Shown in pieces: positions 16,544 to 24,509 of a stretch of 26,791 nucleotides of DNA. Every line of letters begins with the position of its first letter. Positions within the stretch are counted from its first letter, which is position 1. The translations under genes were made by a program, and so were the position numbers. The notes under the pieces were generated by a model that saw only the letters and a program-made list of their open reading frames with translations, searched no databases and was not told the origin of the DNA. Origin of the DNA: Nitrospinaceae bacterium (GTDB taxonomy: Bacteria > Nitrospinota > Nitrospinia > Nitrospinales > VA-1); contig JAPYPK010000011.1 in NCBI GenBank assembly GCA_029937655.1, forward strand, positions 1 through 26,791. The letters run 5' to 3'.

Positions 16544-17422
16544 ATGGACAGTCTAAAAAATATCATATTTTATTTTTTCTTTATTTTGATTCTTGCTTGT
16601 TCATCAGAAGAGGTAAACAATTCTGTAAATGATCATGGTGATATAGCTACGTTTGATAACTTTCAGGAGAGTTTCAAATTTGAGGCAATAACAATAGCTC
16701 CAGAGGATGAGGTTATCGCTAATAAGGCCCCGAAAGGAATGGTGTTTATTAAGGGAGGTTGTTTTGTTTTAGGTAATAACTATGCGCAAGTCGATGAGGC
16801 CCCAGAGCATGAGGCTTGTGTTGATGATTTTTATCTTGATAAATATGAGGTTACTCAGGCTCGTTGGGAAAAAGTAATGGGCTTTAACCCATCCAAGTTT
16901 ATTGGGTCTGATAAACCAGTGGAGCAGGTTACTTTTTATGATGCACAAGAATTTGCTGAAAACACTGGATGTCGGCTTCCTACTGAGGCTGAATGGGAGT
17001 ATGCAGCAAGGGGTCATGCTGACGCCAGATACTTTTGGGGGAATATGATGAATGGTGAGTATGCTTGGTTTGAGGATAATTCGACTGCTCAAACTCATGC
17101 GGTTGGCAAAACAAAACCAAACCAGTTCGGTGTTTACGATATGATGGGAAATGTTTGGGAATGGGTCGCCGATTGGTATGACGCAGCTTACCCTCGTGGT
17201 AAGCAGGTAAACCCAACCGGTGTTAAGAAGGGAGATTTTAAGGTCGTTCGTGGAGGTGCTTTTGATTCATCCGCGGGTGGTTTGCGCATTACTAATCGTA
17301 CGTGGTTACACCCCAAAAACAAGGTTTTCCCAAAAGTGACCACTCATGGTCAGGTAATGAACGAAATATATAACTATGTGGGGTTTCGTTGCGCACAATC
17401 AGTAACACAAGTTTCAAAATAA
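16544..17422 (+). CDS. SUMF1/FGE-fold lipoprotein without catalytic cysteines
   Basis: This 292-residue lipoprotein has a short basic N-terminus, a hydrophobic stretch and the lipobox ILAC, with Cys19. The body (about 62-288) is a formylglycine-generating-enzyme-like domain: GMVFIKGGCF, DEAPEHEACVDDFYLDKYEVTQARW, CRLPTEAEWEYAAR, YDMMGNVWEW, VVRGGAF and the terminal GFRCA. The region 236-252, where true FGE carries its two copper-binding cysteines, has none, so sulfatase activation is unlikely; many bacterial members are structural or of unknown role. I prefer ATG 16544 over the in-frame ATG 16499 because it gives a normal lipoprotein signal. Neither has a Shine-Dalgarno sequence. It is divergent from the TPR lipoprotein. 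Confidence 0.82.
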   Translation: MDSLKNIIFYFFFILILACSSEEVNNSVNDHGDIATFDNFQESFKFEAITIAPEDEVIANKAPKGMVFIKGGCFVLGNNYAQVDEAPEHEACVDDFYLDKYEVTQARWEKVMGFNPSKFIGSDKPVEQVTFYDAQEFAENTGCRLPTEAEWEYAARGHADARYFWGNMMNGEYAWFEDNSTAQTHAVGKTKPNQFGVYDMMGNVWEWVADWYDAAYPRGKQVNPTGVKKGDFKVVRGGAFDSSAGGLRITNRTWLHPKNKVFPKVTTHGQVMNEIYNYVGFRCAQSVTQVSK

Positions 17423-17480
17423 TTACTGCTCTAAGGAAGTATTGATTTTGTTCCGACTCTTAATTAAGTGAGATTGGTTC

Positions 17481-17909
17481 TTATTTGCAGTCTTGACAGA
17501 GACCAAAAAGATCCAGTTTGTGGGAAGTGATTTTAAATTTATTTTGTTTAGCGACTTCTTCTTGGTATTTTTCTATCAAGGGGTGAGTAAACTCAATAAT
17601 TTTGCCACACCCAGTACATACCATATGATCATGATGGACACTTCTGTGGGAGCACTCATATCGCTTTTGTCCATCACCAAAATCCATTTCCAAGGCCAGC
17701 CCACTTTTAGTTAGTAGGGCTAAAGTACGGTATACCGTTGCAAGTCCGATTTTAGGTTCTGTCTTTAGTACTATATTATATAGCTCTTCCACGCTGACAT
17801 GATTTTCACACTCAAGAAAGACTTTTAAAACAGCTCGTCGCTGCTTGGTGATCTTTAGGTTGTTTTTCGAGATATATTCTTCTAGTACATCGATTTCTTC
17901 GCTATCCAC
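17481..17909 (-). CDS. fur: Fur-family metal-responsive transcriptional regulator
   Basis: The 142-residue protein has the winged-helix N-terminus of the Fur family (LKITKQRRAVLKVFLE, then IGLATVYRTLALLTKSG, about 18-70). A metal-binding half follows, with HHDH (92-95), Cys98/Cys101 and Cys138/Cys141 for structural zinc, and Glu106/His109. Such proteins repress iron uptake or peroxide-defence genes when metal is bound. Fur, PerR and Zur cannot be separated safely by motif here; the symbol is the most common case. The start is GTG, preceded by GAGGGTG. The upstream stretch contains an imperfect A/T-rich dyad but not a convincing Fur box. It lies downstream of hisS on the same strand, separated by 130 bases holding a tRNA remnant. 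Confidence 0.88.
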   Translation of the reverse strand: MDSEEIDVLEEYISKNNLKITKQRRAVLKVFLECENHVSVEELYNIVLKTEPKIGLATVYRTLALLTKSGLALEMDFGDGQKRYECSHRSVHHDHMVCTGCGKIIEFTHPLIEKYQEEVAKQNKFKITSHKLDLFGLCQDCK

Positions 17910-17959
17910 TTCACCCTCTATAATGTTATTCGTCTATAACGAATTCACAAAATTTACGA

Positions 17960-18031
17960 TGGGCTAAAACCCAAAAGGATTCGAACCCAGATTAAGCTAT
18001 AATGAGCACAGATTATTCTATTGAGTTAAAC
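17960..18031 (-). pseudogene. Degraded tRNA-like sequence (possibly tRNA-Arg-derived)
   Basis: On the minus strand the segment contains a perfect T-loop core GGGTTCGAATCC (17977-17988). Some 25-40 bases before it lies a D-arm-like TAACTCAATAGAATA (about 18013-18027) followed by ATCTG. Their order and spacing match a tRNA such as tRNA-Arg, but the 3' half of the D stem is missing, the T stem pairs at only two or three positions, the anticodon stem has a five-base loop, and the acceptor arms do not pair. An intact tRNA is therefore excluded. It lies between hisS and fur and may mark an old integration or duplication. Confidence 0.5.
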
Positions 18032-18039
18032 ATAGTTTA

Positions 18040-19299
18040 TTAGTTGATTAAAGCTTTGATTTCTTCTACACAAGACTCTGCAGTAATGTTTGATTGCTTT
18101 CCATCCTTCATGTTTTTCAATTGGTAGGTTCCTGACTTGATTTCATTTTCTCCAATAATTAGAGCAAAACTACTAGCAGACCTATTTGCTTTACGCATTT
18201 GGCTTTTTATACTTCCCTCATTGTAATCTCTTTCCACCGATATTCCTCCAGATCGTAATTGATGAACCAGACTAAAGACTTTCAATTTTGCTTCTTCGCC
18301 TAAGGATACAACAAACACATCAGGATTCGTTTCTATACTTTCCAGCTTATCAAATGGAACTAGGGAGATGAGCCTTTCAAGCCCTAGCGCAAAACCAAAG
18401 CAAGGAGTGGGGGGGCCTTCAAATTCCTCGACTAGCGTATTGTATCGACCGCCTCCGCTTATTGCATTTTGGGCGCCCAAATCTCTAGAAGTGACTTCAA
18501 AAGCTGTATGAGTGTAGTAATCAAGGCCACGTACAAGACTGGGGTTGATATTATATGGGATTTGTGTCTCATGAAGTAATGTCTGTACTTTTTCAAAATG
18601 GCATTTACATTCATTACAAATGTGGTCAGTTATTTTTGGAAGTCCAGATGCGATCTCTATGTCGCGTTCGACTTTACAGTCAAGGACTCGCAAGGGATTT
18701 TTTTGATAACGTTTGTTGCAGTTTTCACATAGGTCAGCTAAATGATTGGTTATAGATTTTTTAAGGGTTTCCCGGTATTCTGGGCGGCATTTGTTGCACC
18801 CTAGGCTATTTATTTGTAGTTCGATTTGATTTAGCCCTAAAACAGTAAAGAATTCCATAAGCATGATCATTACTTCCGCATCAATGGAAGGATTATGAGA
18901 TCCCATTGCCTCTACCCCAATTTGATAAAACTGTCGGAACCGGCCTGCCTGAGGTCGCTCGTAACGAAACATTGGGCCAAGATAGTAATACTTTTGAACT
19001 GTTTGCTTTGTATACATTTTATGTTCAATAAAAGCGCGAACCACAGAGGCTGTTCCTTCAGGGCGTAAGGTGACCTTTTCTCCACCTCGGTCTTCAAAGG
19101 TGTACATTTCTTTTTCTACAATATCAGTTGTTTCTCCAATACCTCTTGAAAACAGCTTGGTTTTTTCAAATATTGGTAAACGGATTTCCTTAAACCCATA
19201 ACGAGTAAAAACTTGGTTGGCTTTGTTTTCGACCCAACGCCATTTTTCAATTTCATCTGGCATGATGTCTTTGACACCACGAATTGCTTGAATTCTCAT
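18040..19299 (-). CDS. hisS: Histidine--tRNA ligase
   Basis: This class II aminoacyl-tRNA synthetase charges tRNA-His in the cytoplasm. The 419-residue length is normal. Motifs visible are RGVKDIMPDE at the N-terminus, LRPEGTASVVRA, motif 2 in YYLGPMFRYERPQAGRFRQF, the histidine-specific GLDYYTHTAFEV and GGGRYNTLVEEF, and a C-terminal anticodon-binding domain. The insertion domain carries paired cysteines (CNKC, CENC, LDCK, CNEC), as in several deep-branching proteobacterial HisRS proteins. No Shine-Dalgarno sequence precedes the ATG. It starts 29 bases after fbp on the same strand, so the two are probably cotranscribed. Confidence 0.97.
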   Translation of the reverse strand: MRIQAIRGVKDIMPDEIEKWRWVENKANQVFTRYGFKEIRLPIFEKTKLFSRGIGETTDIVEKEMYTFEDRGGEKVTLRPEGTASVVRAFIEHKMYTKQTVQKYYYLGPMFRYERPQAGRFRQFYQIGVEAMGSHNPSIDAEVMIMLMEFFTVLGLNQIELQINSLGCNKCRPEYRETLKKSITNHLADLCENCNKRYQKNPLRVLDCKVERDIEIASGLPKITDHICNECKCHFEKVQTLLHETQIPYNINPSLVRGLDYYTHTAFEVTSRDLGAQNAISGGGRYNTLVEEFEGPPTPCFGFALGLERLISLVPFDKLESIETNPDVFVVSLGEEAKLKVFSLVHQLRSGGISVERDYNEGSIKSQMRKANRSASSFALIIGENEIKSGTYQLKNMKDGKQSNITAESCVEEIKALIN

Positions 19300-19328
19300 T
19301 TTTTTTAAAGGTGAACCGAGTATAAAAG

Positions 19329-20318
19329 TTAATCTTTTAGAAATGACTCCGCAGTTTCAACATCTTCTCGGCTACCAATATATAGGGGAACACATTGGTG
19401 GATATCATTTGGGATAATGTCTAGAATCCGTTCTTTTCCTGTAGAAGCACGCCCACCCGCATTTTCGACAATGAAAGCTAAAGGACTTGCTTCGAAGGCA
19501 AATCGTAGTTTTCCGTTTGGACTATTACTATCCTTGGGGTACATAAAAATCCCCCCTTTTAGAAGGGTTCGATGAAAATCTGATACCATGGAACCGATAT
19601 ACCTTGCTTTATACGGGCGGTTTGTTTTTTCATCAAGTTCCTTAAGGTGACTTATTAAGCTAACTTGTCTATCATCCCAAAATATATTATTTCCTTCATT
19701 AACACTATAGATGTTACCTTGCGCTGGAATTTTCATGTCTGGGTGTGATAAAAAAAATTCTCCAATAGAAGGGTCCAATGTAAAGCCGTGAACTCCACTT
19801 CCAGAGCTGTATATAAACATTGTGCTAGAACCATATACAATGTAACCACCGGCGACTTGATCTGCTCCTTTTTGCAAGAGGTCATCTTTTGTTATTGAGA
19901 CACCGCTGCTTTTTTTTCGGTATATTGAAAAAATAGTTCCTATACTAACATTTACGTCAATATTTGAGGAACCATCTAGGGGGTCCATCATAAAAATATA
20001 TTTACCAGCCTTCTCCTCTGGGATAATGACAGGTTTTTCCATTTCTTCGGAGGTGATAGCGCATACCGTCCCAGACTTTCCCATTATGTTAACAAACGTT
20101 GAGTTTGCGAATTCGTCCAATTTTTGGACTTCTTCACCGTGTACGTTAATATTTCCAGTGACTCCCAATATGTTCCCACCGATCCCAGCTTTATTAACTT
20201 CCAACGAGATGATTTTAGCGGCGACAAGAATCTCGTTCATTAAACTGGTGAATTCACCGGTGGCGCCTAGAAACTTTTGCTGATGTTGCAAGTGCTGCAC
20301 TAAGGTGGTTTGTTCCAT
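19329..20318 (-). CDS. fbp: Fructose-1,6-bisphosphatase, class I
   Basis: The enzyme hydrolyses fructose 1,6-bisphosphate to fructose 6-phosphate, for gluconeogenesis or the Calvin cycle. At 329 residues it has the class I length and motifs: an N-terminal region with the GNILG segment, metal-binding SEEME (90-94) and MDPLDGSSNIDVN (111-123) followed by SIGTIFSIY, then the substrate-binding RYIGSMVSDFHRTL and KLRFAFEASPLAF. No Shine-Dalgarno sequence is seen. A consensus -10 hexamer lies about 55 bases upstream. It is the first gene of a probable fbp-hisS operon, divergent from xerD. Confidence 0.96.
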   Translation of the reverse strand: MEQTTLVQHLQHQQKFLGATGEFTSLMNEILVAAKIISLEVNKAGIGGNILGVTGNINVHGEEVQKLDEFANSTFVNIMGKSGTVCAITSEEMEKPVIIPEEKAGKYIFMMDPLDGSSNIDVNVSIGTIFSIYRKKSSGVSITKDDLLQKGADQVAGGYIVYGSSTMFIYSSGSGVHGFTLDPSIGEFFLSHPDMKIPAQGNIYSVNEGNNIFWDDRQVSLISHLKELDEKTNRPYKARYIGSMVSDFHRTLLKGGIFMYPKDSNSPNGKLRFAFEASPLAFIVENAGGRASTGKERILDIIPNDIHQCVPLYIGSREDVETAESFLKD

Positions 20319-20372
20319 AAGTTTTACTTGAATGTTATCGAATGAAGGGTAGACCGCAAGGAGGAATTCTAC

Positions 20373-20378
20373 ATTATA
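20373..20378 (-). promoter_or_regulatory. -10 element of the fbp-hisS promoter
   Basis: TATAAT is read on the minus strand, about 55 bases before the fbp start. At 17-bp spacing the -35 position is poor, so the promoter may be weak or activator-dependent. The rest of 20319-20466 shows no other clear element, and the xerD promoter is not recognisable. Confidence 0.4.
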
Positions 20379-20466
20379 TATTGAACAACGGCAATGAGAA
20401 TACCCTAGGTATGCTTGGAGGTTTATTGTATCATAAGTAGTTGTTAAAATTAAATAAACTCATTGT

Positions 20467-21348
20467 ATGAACAAATATATTTCTGAATATATTGATTTTT
20501 TAACAATTGAGAAACGGCAATCTCAAAACACAGTTGAGTCTTACCGGCGTGATGTTAGTCGTTTTGAAAAGTATCTTTTAAATAACCCGCTTGGTTGTGC
20601 TAAGACAAGCGACGTGAGGTCATTTCTTGTTTTTCTTAGAAATGAAGAGGGTATGGCTCCATCTTCGGTGGCAAGGTGTTTATCTTCGTTAAAATCTTTT
20701 TATAATTTTTTATATGTCGAAAATTTAATCTCAGAGAACCCTATCGAAATAATTAGTTCCCCACGCCCTTGGCGAAAGCTTCCAAATGTAATGTCTATAC
20801 AAGAGGTTGATGCGCTTATTGCTGCCCCAGATATGAATACACTTGCTGGCGTTAGAGACTTAGCTATGCTTGAATTAATGTATGCAACTGGGTTGCGTGT
20901 TTCAGAGTTGGTATCTCTACAGTTAAGTGCGATCAACCTGGAAGTTGGATACCTTCGTTCACTTGGTAAAGGATCTAAAGAAAGGGTAGTCCCTATTGGA
21001 AGGATGGCTACCATTACTATTGAAAATTATGTCATTAATGCGCGCCCATTATTTAAAAAAAAATATAGGACTGAGGACTTGTTTTTAACTAGACGTGGAA
21101 CTGCTATGACCAGACAAGGTTTCTGGAAAATTCTAAAAAAATATTCGATCAAGGCAAAAATAGTAGGTACAGTTTCCCCGCATTCCTTGAGGCATGCCTT
21201 TGCTACTCATCTTCTGGAACGAGGAGCAGATTTGCGTTCTGTTCAAAAAATGCTGGGGCATGCGGATATTTCTAGCACGCAAATATATACCCATGTTTTA
21301 AGGGAGAGAATGCGTGAGGTTCACGAATGTTTTCATCCAAGAGCTTGA
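20467..21348 (+). CDS. xerD: Tyrosine recombinase XerD (chromosome dimer resolution)
   Basis: The 293-residue protein has the SAM-like N-terminal DNA-binding domain (1-85) and the catalytic domain of Xer recombinases. The full active site is present: Arg144 in ATGLRVSE, Lys168 in LGKGSKER, His239 and Arg242 in PHSLRHAFATHLL, His265 in MLGHADIS, and nucleophile Tyr274. With its partner XerC it resolves chromosome dimers at dif during division. XerD is preferred over XerC by the overall pattern, but the distinction is not certain from motifs. The housekeeping surroundings (fbp, rpmF, plsX) argue against an integrase of a mobile element. No dif site is recognised in the window. Confidence 0.88.
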   Translation: MNKYISEYIDFLTIEKRQSQNTVESYRRDVSRFEKYLLNNPLGCAKTSDVRSFLVFLRNEEGMAPSSVARCLSSLKSFYNFLYVENLISENPIEIISSPRPWRKLPNVMSIQEVDALIAAPDMNTLAGVRDLAMLELMYATGLRVSELVSLQLSAINLEVGYLRSLGKGSKERVVPIGRMATITIENYVINARPLFKKKYRTEDLFLTRRGTAMTRQGFWKILKKYSIKAKIVGTVSPHSLRHAFATHLLERGADLRSVQKMLGHADISSTQIYTHVLRERMREVHECFHPRA

Positions 21349-21377
21349 TAGAATAGGGCGATAGGCTTATATTTCTC

Positions 21378-21412
21378 TTGACGATACCATCAAATAAAGA
21401 TACGATAATCGT
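21378..21412 (+). promoter_or_regulatory. Sigma-70-type promoter of yceD-rpmF with overlapping palindrome
   Basis: The -35 TTGACG (21378-21383) and -10 TACGAT (21401-21406) stand at the ideal 17-bp spacing. The palindrome ACGAT-A-ATCGT (21402-21412) covers the -10, a possible operator. The leader to yceD would be about 80 bases. Confidence 0.55.
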
Positions 21413-21491
21413 TAATCCTGCCTGATTTCTACCACATATTGGACTTTAAAAGGTTTTGAGTTAATTCTTACTTTTACAGTGGTCTTACATC

Positions 21492-22031
21492 ATGATGTTT
21501 GGTATTGAGGAGATCGGTGACGAAGGTTTGTGCTTTAGCTTTGTTTTGAAAAAAGATCAACTTGAGATTGATCAGGCGGGGTTGAGCGTAAACGTTGATA
21601 TTACTGTTAATGGCTCTTTAAATAGAATAGACGATGATGTTTACCTAAAGGGTACAATAAAGACTAGTGTGGTTGCTAGTTGCTCTCGGTGCCTTGATAC
21701 ATTATCATGTCCGATTAATAGCGGATTGAAAGCTCATTTTGTCCCATCTGATGATCGGTTTACAGCGGTGAGAGATGTAGAGTTACATGCGTCTGACATT
21801 GATGCGGAGGTATACGAAAATCAACAAATTGACCTCACTCAATCTATCAGCGATAGCATACTGCTCGCTGTTCCCGTTATAACCTTGTGCAAAGATAACT
21901 GCAAAGGCATTTGTTTTCAGTGTGGGAATAACCTAAACCAGGGACTTTGCAAGTGCGATATTGAGTCATTTACAGACCCAAGGTTGGAAAGATTAAAAAT
22001 TTTTAAAGATAAATTTATTAAAGGAGGATAG
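21492..22031 (+). CDS. yceD: DUF177 / YceD-family protein (23S rRNA accumulation protein)
   Basis: YceD-family proteins are encoded just before rpmF in most bacteria and are linked to 23S rRNA maturation or 50S assembly. The 179-residue protein shows the family pattern: an N-terminal beta-rich half, the central CSRCLD motif (about 72-77), an acidic stretch with QQIDLTQSISDSILLAVPV, and the C-terminal cysteine cluster CKDNCKGICFQCGNNLN. The start is one of two adjacent ATG codons without a Shine-Dalgarno sequence. The stop codon abuts the rpmF start with no gap, so translation is probably coupled. Confidence 0.92.
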   Translation: MMFGIEEIGDEGLCFSFVLKKDQLEIDQAGLSVNVDITVNGSLNRIDDDVYLKGTIKTSVVASCSRCLDTLSCPINSGLKAHFVPSDDRFTAVRDVELHASDIDAEVYENQQIDLTQSISDSILLAVPVITLCKDNCKGICFQCGNNLNQGLCKCDIESFTDPRLERLKIFKDKFIKGG

Positions 22032-22214
22032 ATGCCAGTTCCAAAGAAAAAAATGTCAAAGTCTAGGCAAGGGCAGCGTAGATCACATGACAAGCTCAAG
22101 CAACCAACCATGAGCGAATGTCCGCAATGTCATGAGATGCGTAAACCACACCATGTCTGCTCCCATTGCGGGTATTATAAAGATAAAGAAGTTATGGAGG
22201 TAGAAGTTGTCTAA
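22032..22214 (+). CDS. rpmF: 50S ribosomal protein L32
   Basis: This 60-residue protein has the L32 N-terminus MPVPKKKMSKSRQGQRRSH and the zinc ribbon CPQC...CSHC (about 36-52). It is the zinc-binding form of L32, not the Cys-less paralogue. AAGGAGG five bases before the ATG is the strongest ribosome-binding site in the window, as expected for a ribosomal protein. It is cotranscribed with yceD. Confidence 0.98.
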   Translation: MPVPKKKMSKSRQGQRRSHDKLKQPTMSECPQCHEMRKPHHVCSHCGYYKDKEVMEVEVV

Positions 22215-22242
22215 GTAGCATTCATAGTGCCGCCTACCAGGT

Positions 22243-22271
22243 CTTATTTTATCCTAAGCTAATAAGTTTTT
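22243..22271 (+). terminator. Weak terminator or attenuator between rpmF and plsX
   Basis: CTTATT (22243-22248) pairs with AATAAG (22261-22266) around a 12-base loop, followed by five Ts. The stem is short and A/T-only, so it is at best partial and some transcription probably reads into plsX. Nothing else is clear in 22215-22391. Confidence 0.3.
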
Positions 22272-22391
22272 ATTTAGATGTTTTTTGCTTTGGGTGAGGG
22301 ATAAGATTTACATGCCAGATGTTTCCTAAGTTTATTAATTCTACGTATTGTATTTAAGGGAATCCATCTCTTGATGGAGTGATAATTGAAT

Positions 22392-23495
22392 ATGAAGATT
22401 GTGGTTGACGCTATGGGCGGTGATCATGCTCCTGGATCTATCGTTGAGGGAGTGGTGATGGCAGTAAAAGAGTGTGATGTGGAGATTGTTCTGACTGGCT
22501 TATCTGGTCTGATTGAAGCAGAATTGTCTAAATATGAGGATTGGATAGATCTTCCGATTGAGATCGTACACGCGGAAGATGTTGTTGAAATGCATGAAAC
22601 GCCCTCCAAGGTGTTACGGGGTAAAAAAAAATCATCAATCAAAGTCGGGCTTGACTTAGTTAAGAATGGTCATGCGTCTGCTTTTGTCAGCGCAGGTAAT
22701 ACTGGTGCTGTTCTTGCTTTTGCCACTTTTACTCTGCGCCTTCTAAAGGGAGTAGATCGTCCTGCAATTGCCATTCAGTTACCAACATTAAAAGGCTATT
22801 CTGTTTTGCTAGATGCGGGAGCAAATGTTGATTGTAAATCCAGTCAATTGTTCCAGTTTGGTATTATGGGGCATTCTTTTGCCAAATACATTCATGGAAA
22901 AACTACTCCTGATGTGGGTTTATTGAGTATTGGCGAAGAGGACTCAAAGGGAAACGAGGTCACTCGCGAAGCCTTTCATTTGTTAAAAAATAGTCATGTT
23001 AAATTTATTGGCAATTTGGAAGGAAAAGAGGTTTATAAAGGCAATGCCGATGTCATAGTCTGCGATGGCTTTACTGGAAATGTGGCTTTGAAAATTAGTG
23101 AGAGTCTTGCTGAGATGATAGGTGAAAACTTGAAGTTAATTTTTATGGCCAACTGGGTTACTAAGTTGGGGTATTACTTAATTAAACCCCATTTTTTGAA
23201 ATTTAAAAAAATGGTTGACCACTCCGAGACAGGTGGTGCTCCTCTTTTAGGAGTAAATGGAGTTTGTATAATTGCCCACGGTGGTTCCTCACCAAAAGCG
23301 ATTAAAAATGCCATTATTCGTGCTAAAGAATTAGTAGAAAAAAAGATGAACGGACACATTCGCGATGATATAGAGTCCAATCTTATGTCTGGCAAAGAGC
23401 CTTTTTGGAAGCAGATAAAAAAAATTACTTTTACGCCGGATAAAGAAGAAAAAAATAGCGATATTTCTAAAGACTCTGAAGAAGACAAATCTTAA
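22392..23495 (+). CDS. plsX: Phosphate acyltransferase PlsX
   Basis: PlsX converts acyl-ACP to acyl-phosphate, the donor for PlsY in phosphatidic acid synthesis, at the inner face of the membrane. The protein begins with the family signature MKIVVDAMGGDHAP and contains ASAFVSAGNTGAVLA, VLLDAGANVDCK, LLSIGEEDSKGN and VCDGFTGNVALK, all typical. A lysine/glutamate-rich tail of about 25 residues extends the usual 330-340 residues to 367. I choose ATG 22392 from family N-termini; an in-frame TTG at 22386 lies at a better distance from GGAG (22376-22379). fabH follows 12 bases later. Confidence 0.96.
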   Translation: MKIVVDAMGGDHAPGSIVEGVVMAVKECDVEIVLTGLSGLIEAELSKYEDWIDLPIEIVHAEDVVEMHETPSKVLRGKKKSSIKVGLDLVKNGHASAFVSAGNTGAVLAFATFTLRLLKGVDRPAIAIQLPTLKGYSVLLDAGANVDCKSSQLFQFGIMGHSFAKYIHGKTTPDVGLLSIGEEDSKGNEVTREAFHLLKNSHVKFIGNLEGKEVYKGNADVIVCDGFTGNVALKISESLAEMIGENLKLIFMANWVTKLGYYLIKPHFLKFKKMVDHSETGGAPLLGVNGVCIIAHGGSSPKAIKNAIIRAKELVEKKMNGHIRDDIESNLMSGKEPFWKQIKKITFTPDKEEKNSDISKDSEEDKS

Positions 23496-23507
23496 TTAAC
23501 TTTTTTT

Positions 23508-24509
23508 ATGAACACTGGTAATAAAATCAGAGCCGAAATTGCAGGTACAGGTATGTTTCTTCCAAGTAAAGTTCTTACCAACGCAGACTTGGAAAAAATG
23601 CTTGATACTTCTGATGAGTGGATTCGTACACGTACAGGAATTTGTGAAAGACGTATTGCTGATGAGGGAGAGTCTTCATCCACTTTTGCGATTCAAGCCG
23701 GGAAGATGGCTCTTGAGTCAGCAAGAATCCAACCTAATGAACTAGACCTTATTATTGTTTGTACGTCCACTCCCGATATTCTTTTTCCAGCTACAGCCTG
23801 CTTTGTGCAGAATGGACTTGGTGCTGTGAATGCCGCTGCCTATGATATTTCTGCTGTATGCTCTGGGTTTGTTTTTGGATTGTCTATCGCAGAGCAGTAT
23901 ATAAAGAGTGGTAGGTATCACCACGTTTTAGTAATTGGCAGTGAAACCAATTCGCGTATTGTAGATTGGTCGGACCGCTCGACTTGCATATTGTTTGGTG
24001 ATGGGGCTGGAGCCATAGTTTTAAAAAAAAGTGTAATGAATGAACCGAGGGGTTTGCTTTCGACTCACATTCATTCAGATGGTGGTAAATCTGACTTAAT
24101 CATTGTTCCTGGTGGTATCGGAAAAAAAACAATATCGCACGAAGCTATCGATAAAAAAGAATATTTTATTCATATGTCTGGCAATGCCACGTTTAAGGTT
24201 GCGGTCAAGCGAATGGCGGAAGTTTCTAAAGAAGCTCTGGACTTTAATAAACTTTCAGTAAAAGACATTGGTTTAGTTATTCCTCATCAAGCTAATCGAC
24301 GCATCATTGATGCGGTAACCGATAAACTAGGTATTCCTAAAGAAAAGGTTTTTATGAATATTGAGAAATATGGAAACACATCATCGGCTTCAATTCCTAT
24401 AGCTATGCATGAGGCCAGTAAAGCTGGTTTAATAAAACCAGGGTCCCTTACACTTCTTGTTGTTGTTGGGGCTGGGTTAACTTGGGGGGCGGCGTTGATT
24501 AGATGGTGA
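23508..24509 (+). CDS. fabH: Beta-ketoacyl-ACP synthase III (FabH)
   Basis: FabH starts type II fatty-acid synthesis by joining acetyl-CoA (or a short acyl-CoA) to malonyl-ACP. The 333-residue enzyme has catalytic Cys118 in SAVCSGF, His260 in PHQANRR and Asn290 in KYGNTSSAS, and the CoA-binding DEWIRTRTGICERR near residues 36-49. No Shine-Dalgarno sequence precedes the ATG; the upstream bases are a T-run. Its stop overlaps the fabD start by seven bases, indicating coupled translation. It is clearly distinct from the OleA homologue at 2252. Confidence 0.97.
   Translation: MNTGNKIRAEIAGTGMFLPSKVLTNADLEKMLDTSDEWIRTRTGICERRIADEGESSSTFAIQAGKMALESARIQPNELDLIIVCTSTPDILFPATACFVQNGLGAVNAAAYDISAVCSGFVFGLSIAEQYIKSGRYHHVLVIGSETNSRIVDWSDRSTCILFGDGAGAIVLKKSVMNEPRGLLSTHIHSDGGKSDLIIVPGGIGKKTISHEAIDKKEYFIHMSGNATFKVAVKRMAEVSKEALDFNKLSVKDIGLVIPHQANRRIIDAVTDKLGIPKEKVFMNIEKYGNTSSASIPIAMHEASKAGLIKPGSLTLLVVVGAGLTWGAALIRW

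Noticed and set aside
17910..17945. Fur or PerR box before the fur gene
   Set aside because: TATAATGTTATT resembles half of a 7-1-7 box, but the other half matches too few positions to claim an operator.
20381..20440. Small TTG-initiated ORF of 19 codons before xerD, downstream of AAGGAGG
   Set aside because: The AAGGAGG is 16 bases from the TTG, too far, and the region is the divergent fbp-xerD promoter.
20467..21348. Tyrosine recombinase as phage or island integrase
   Set aside because: Length, full Xer-type active site and housekeeping neighbours fit XerD; no attachment repeats or cargo genes are seen next to it.
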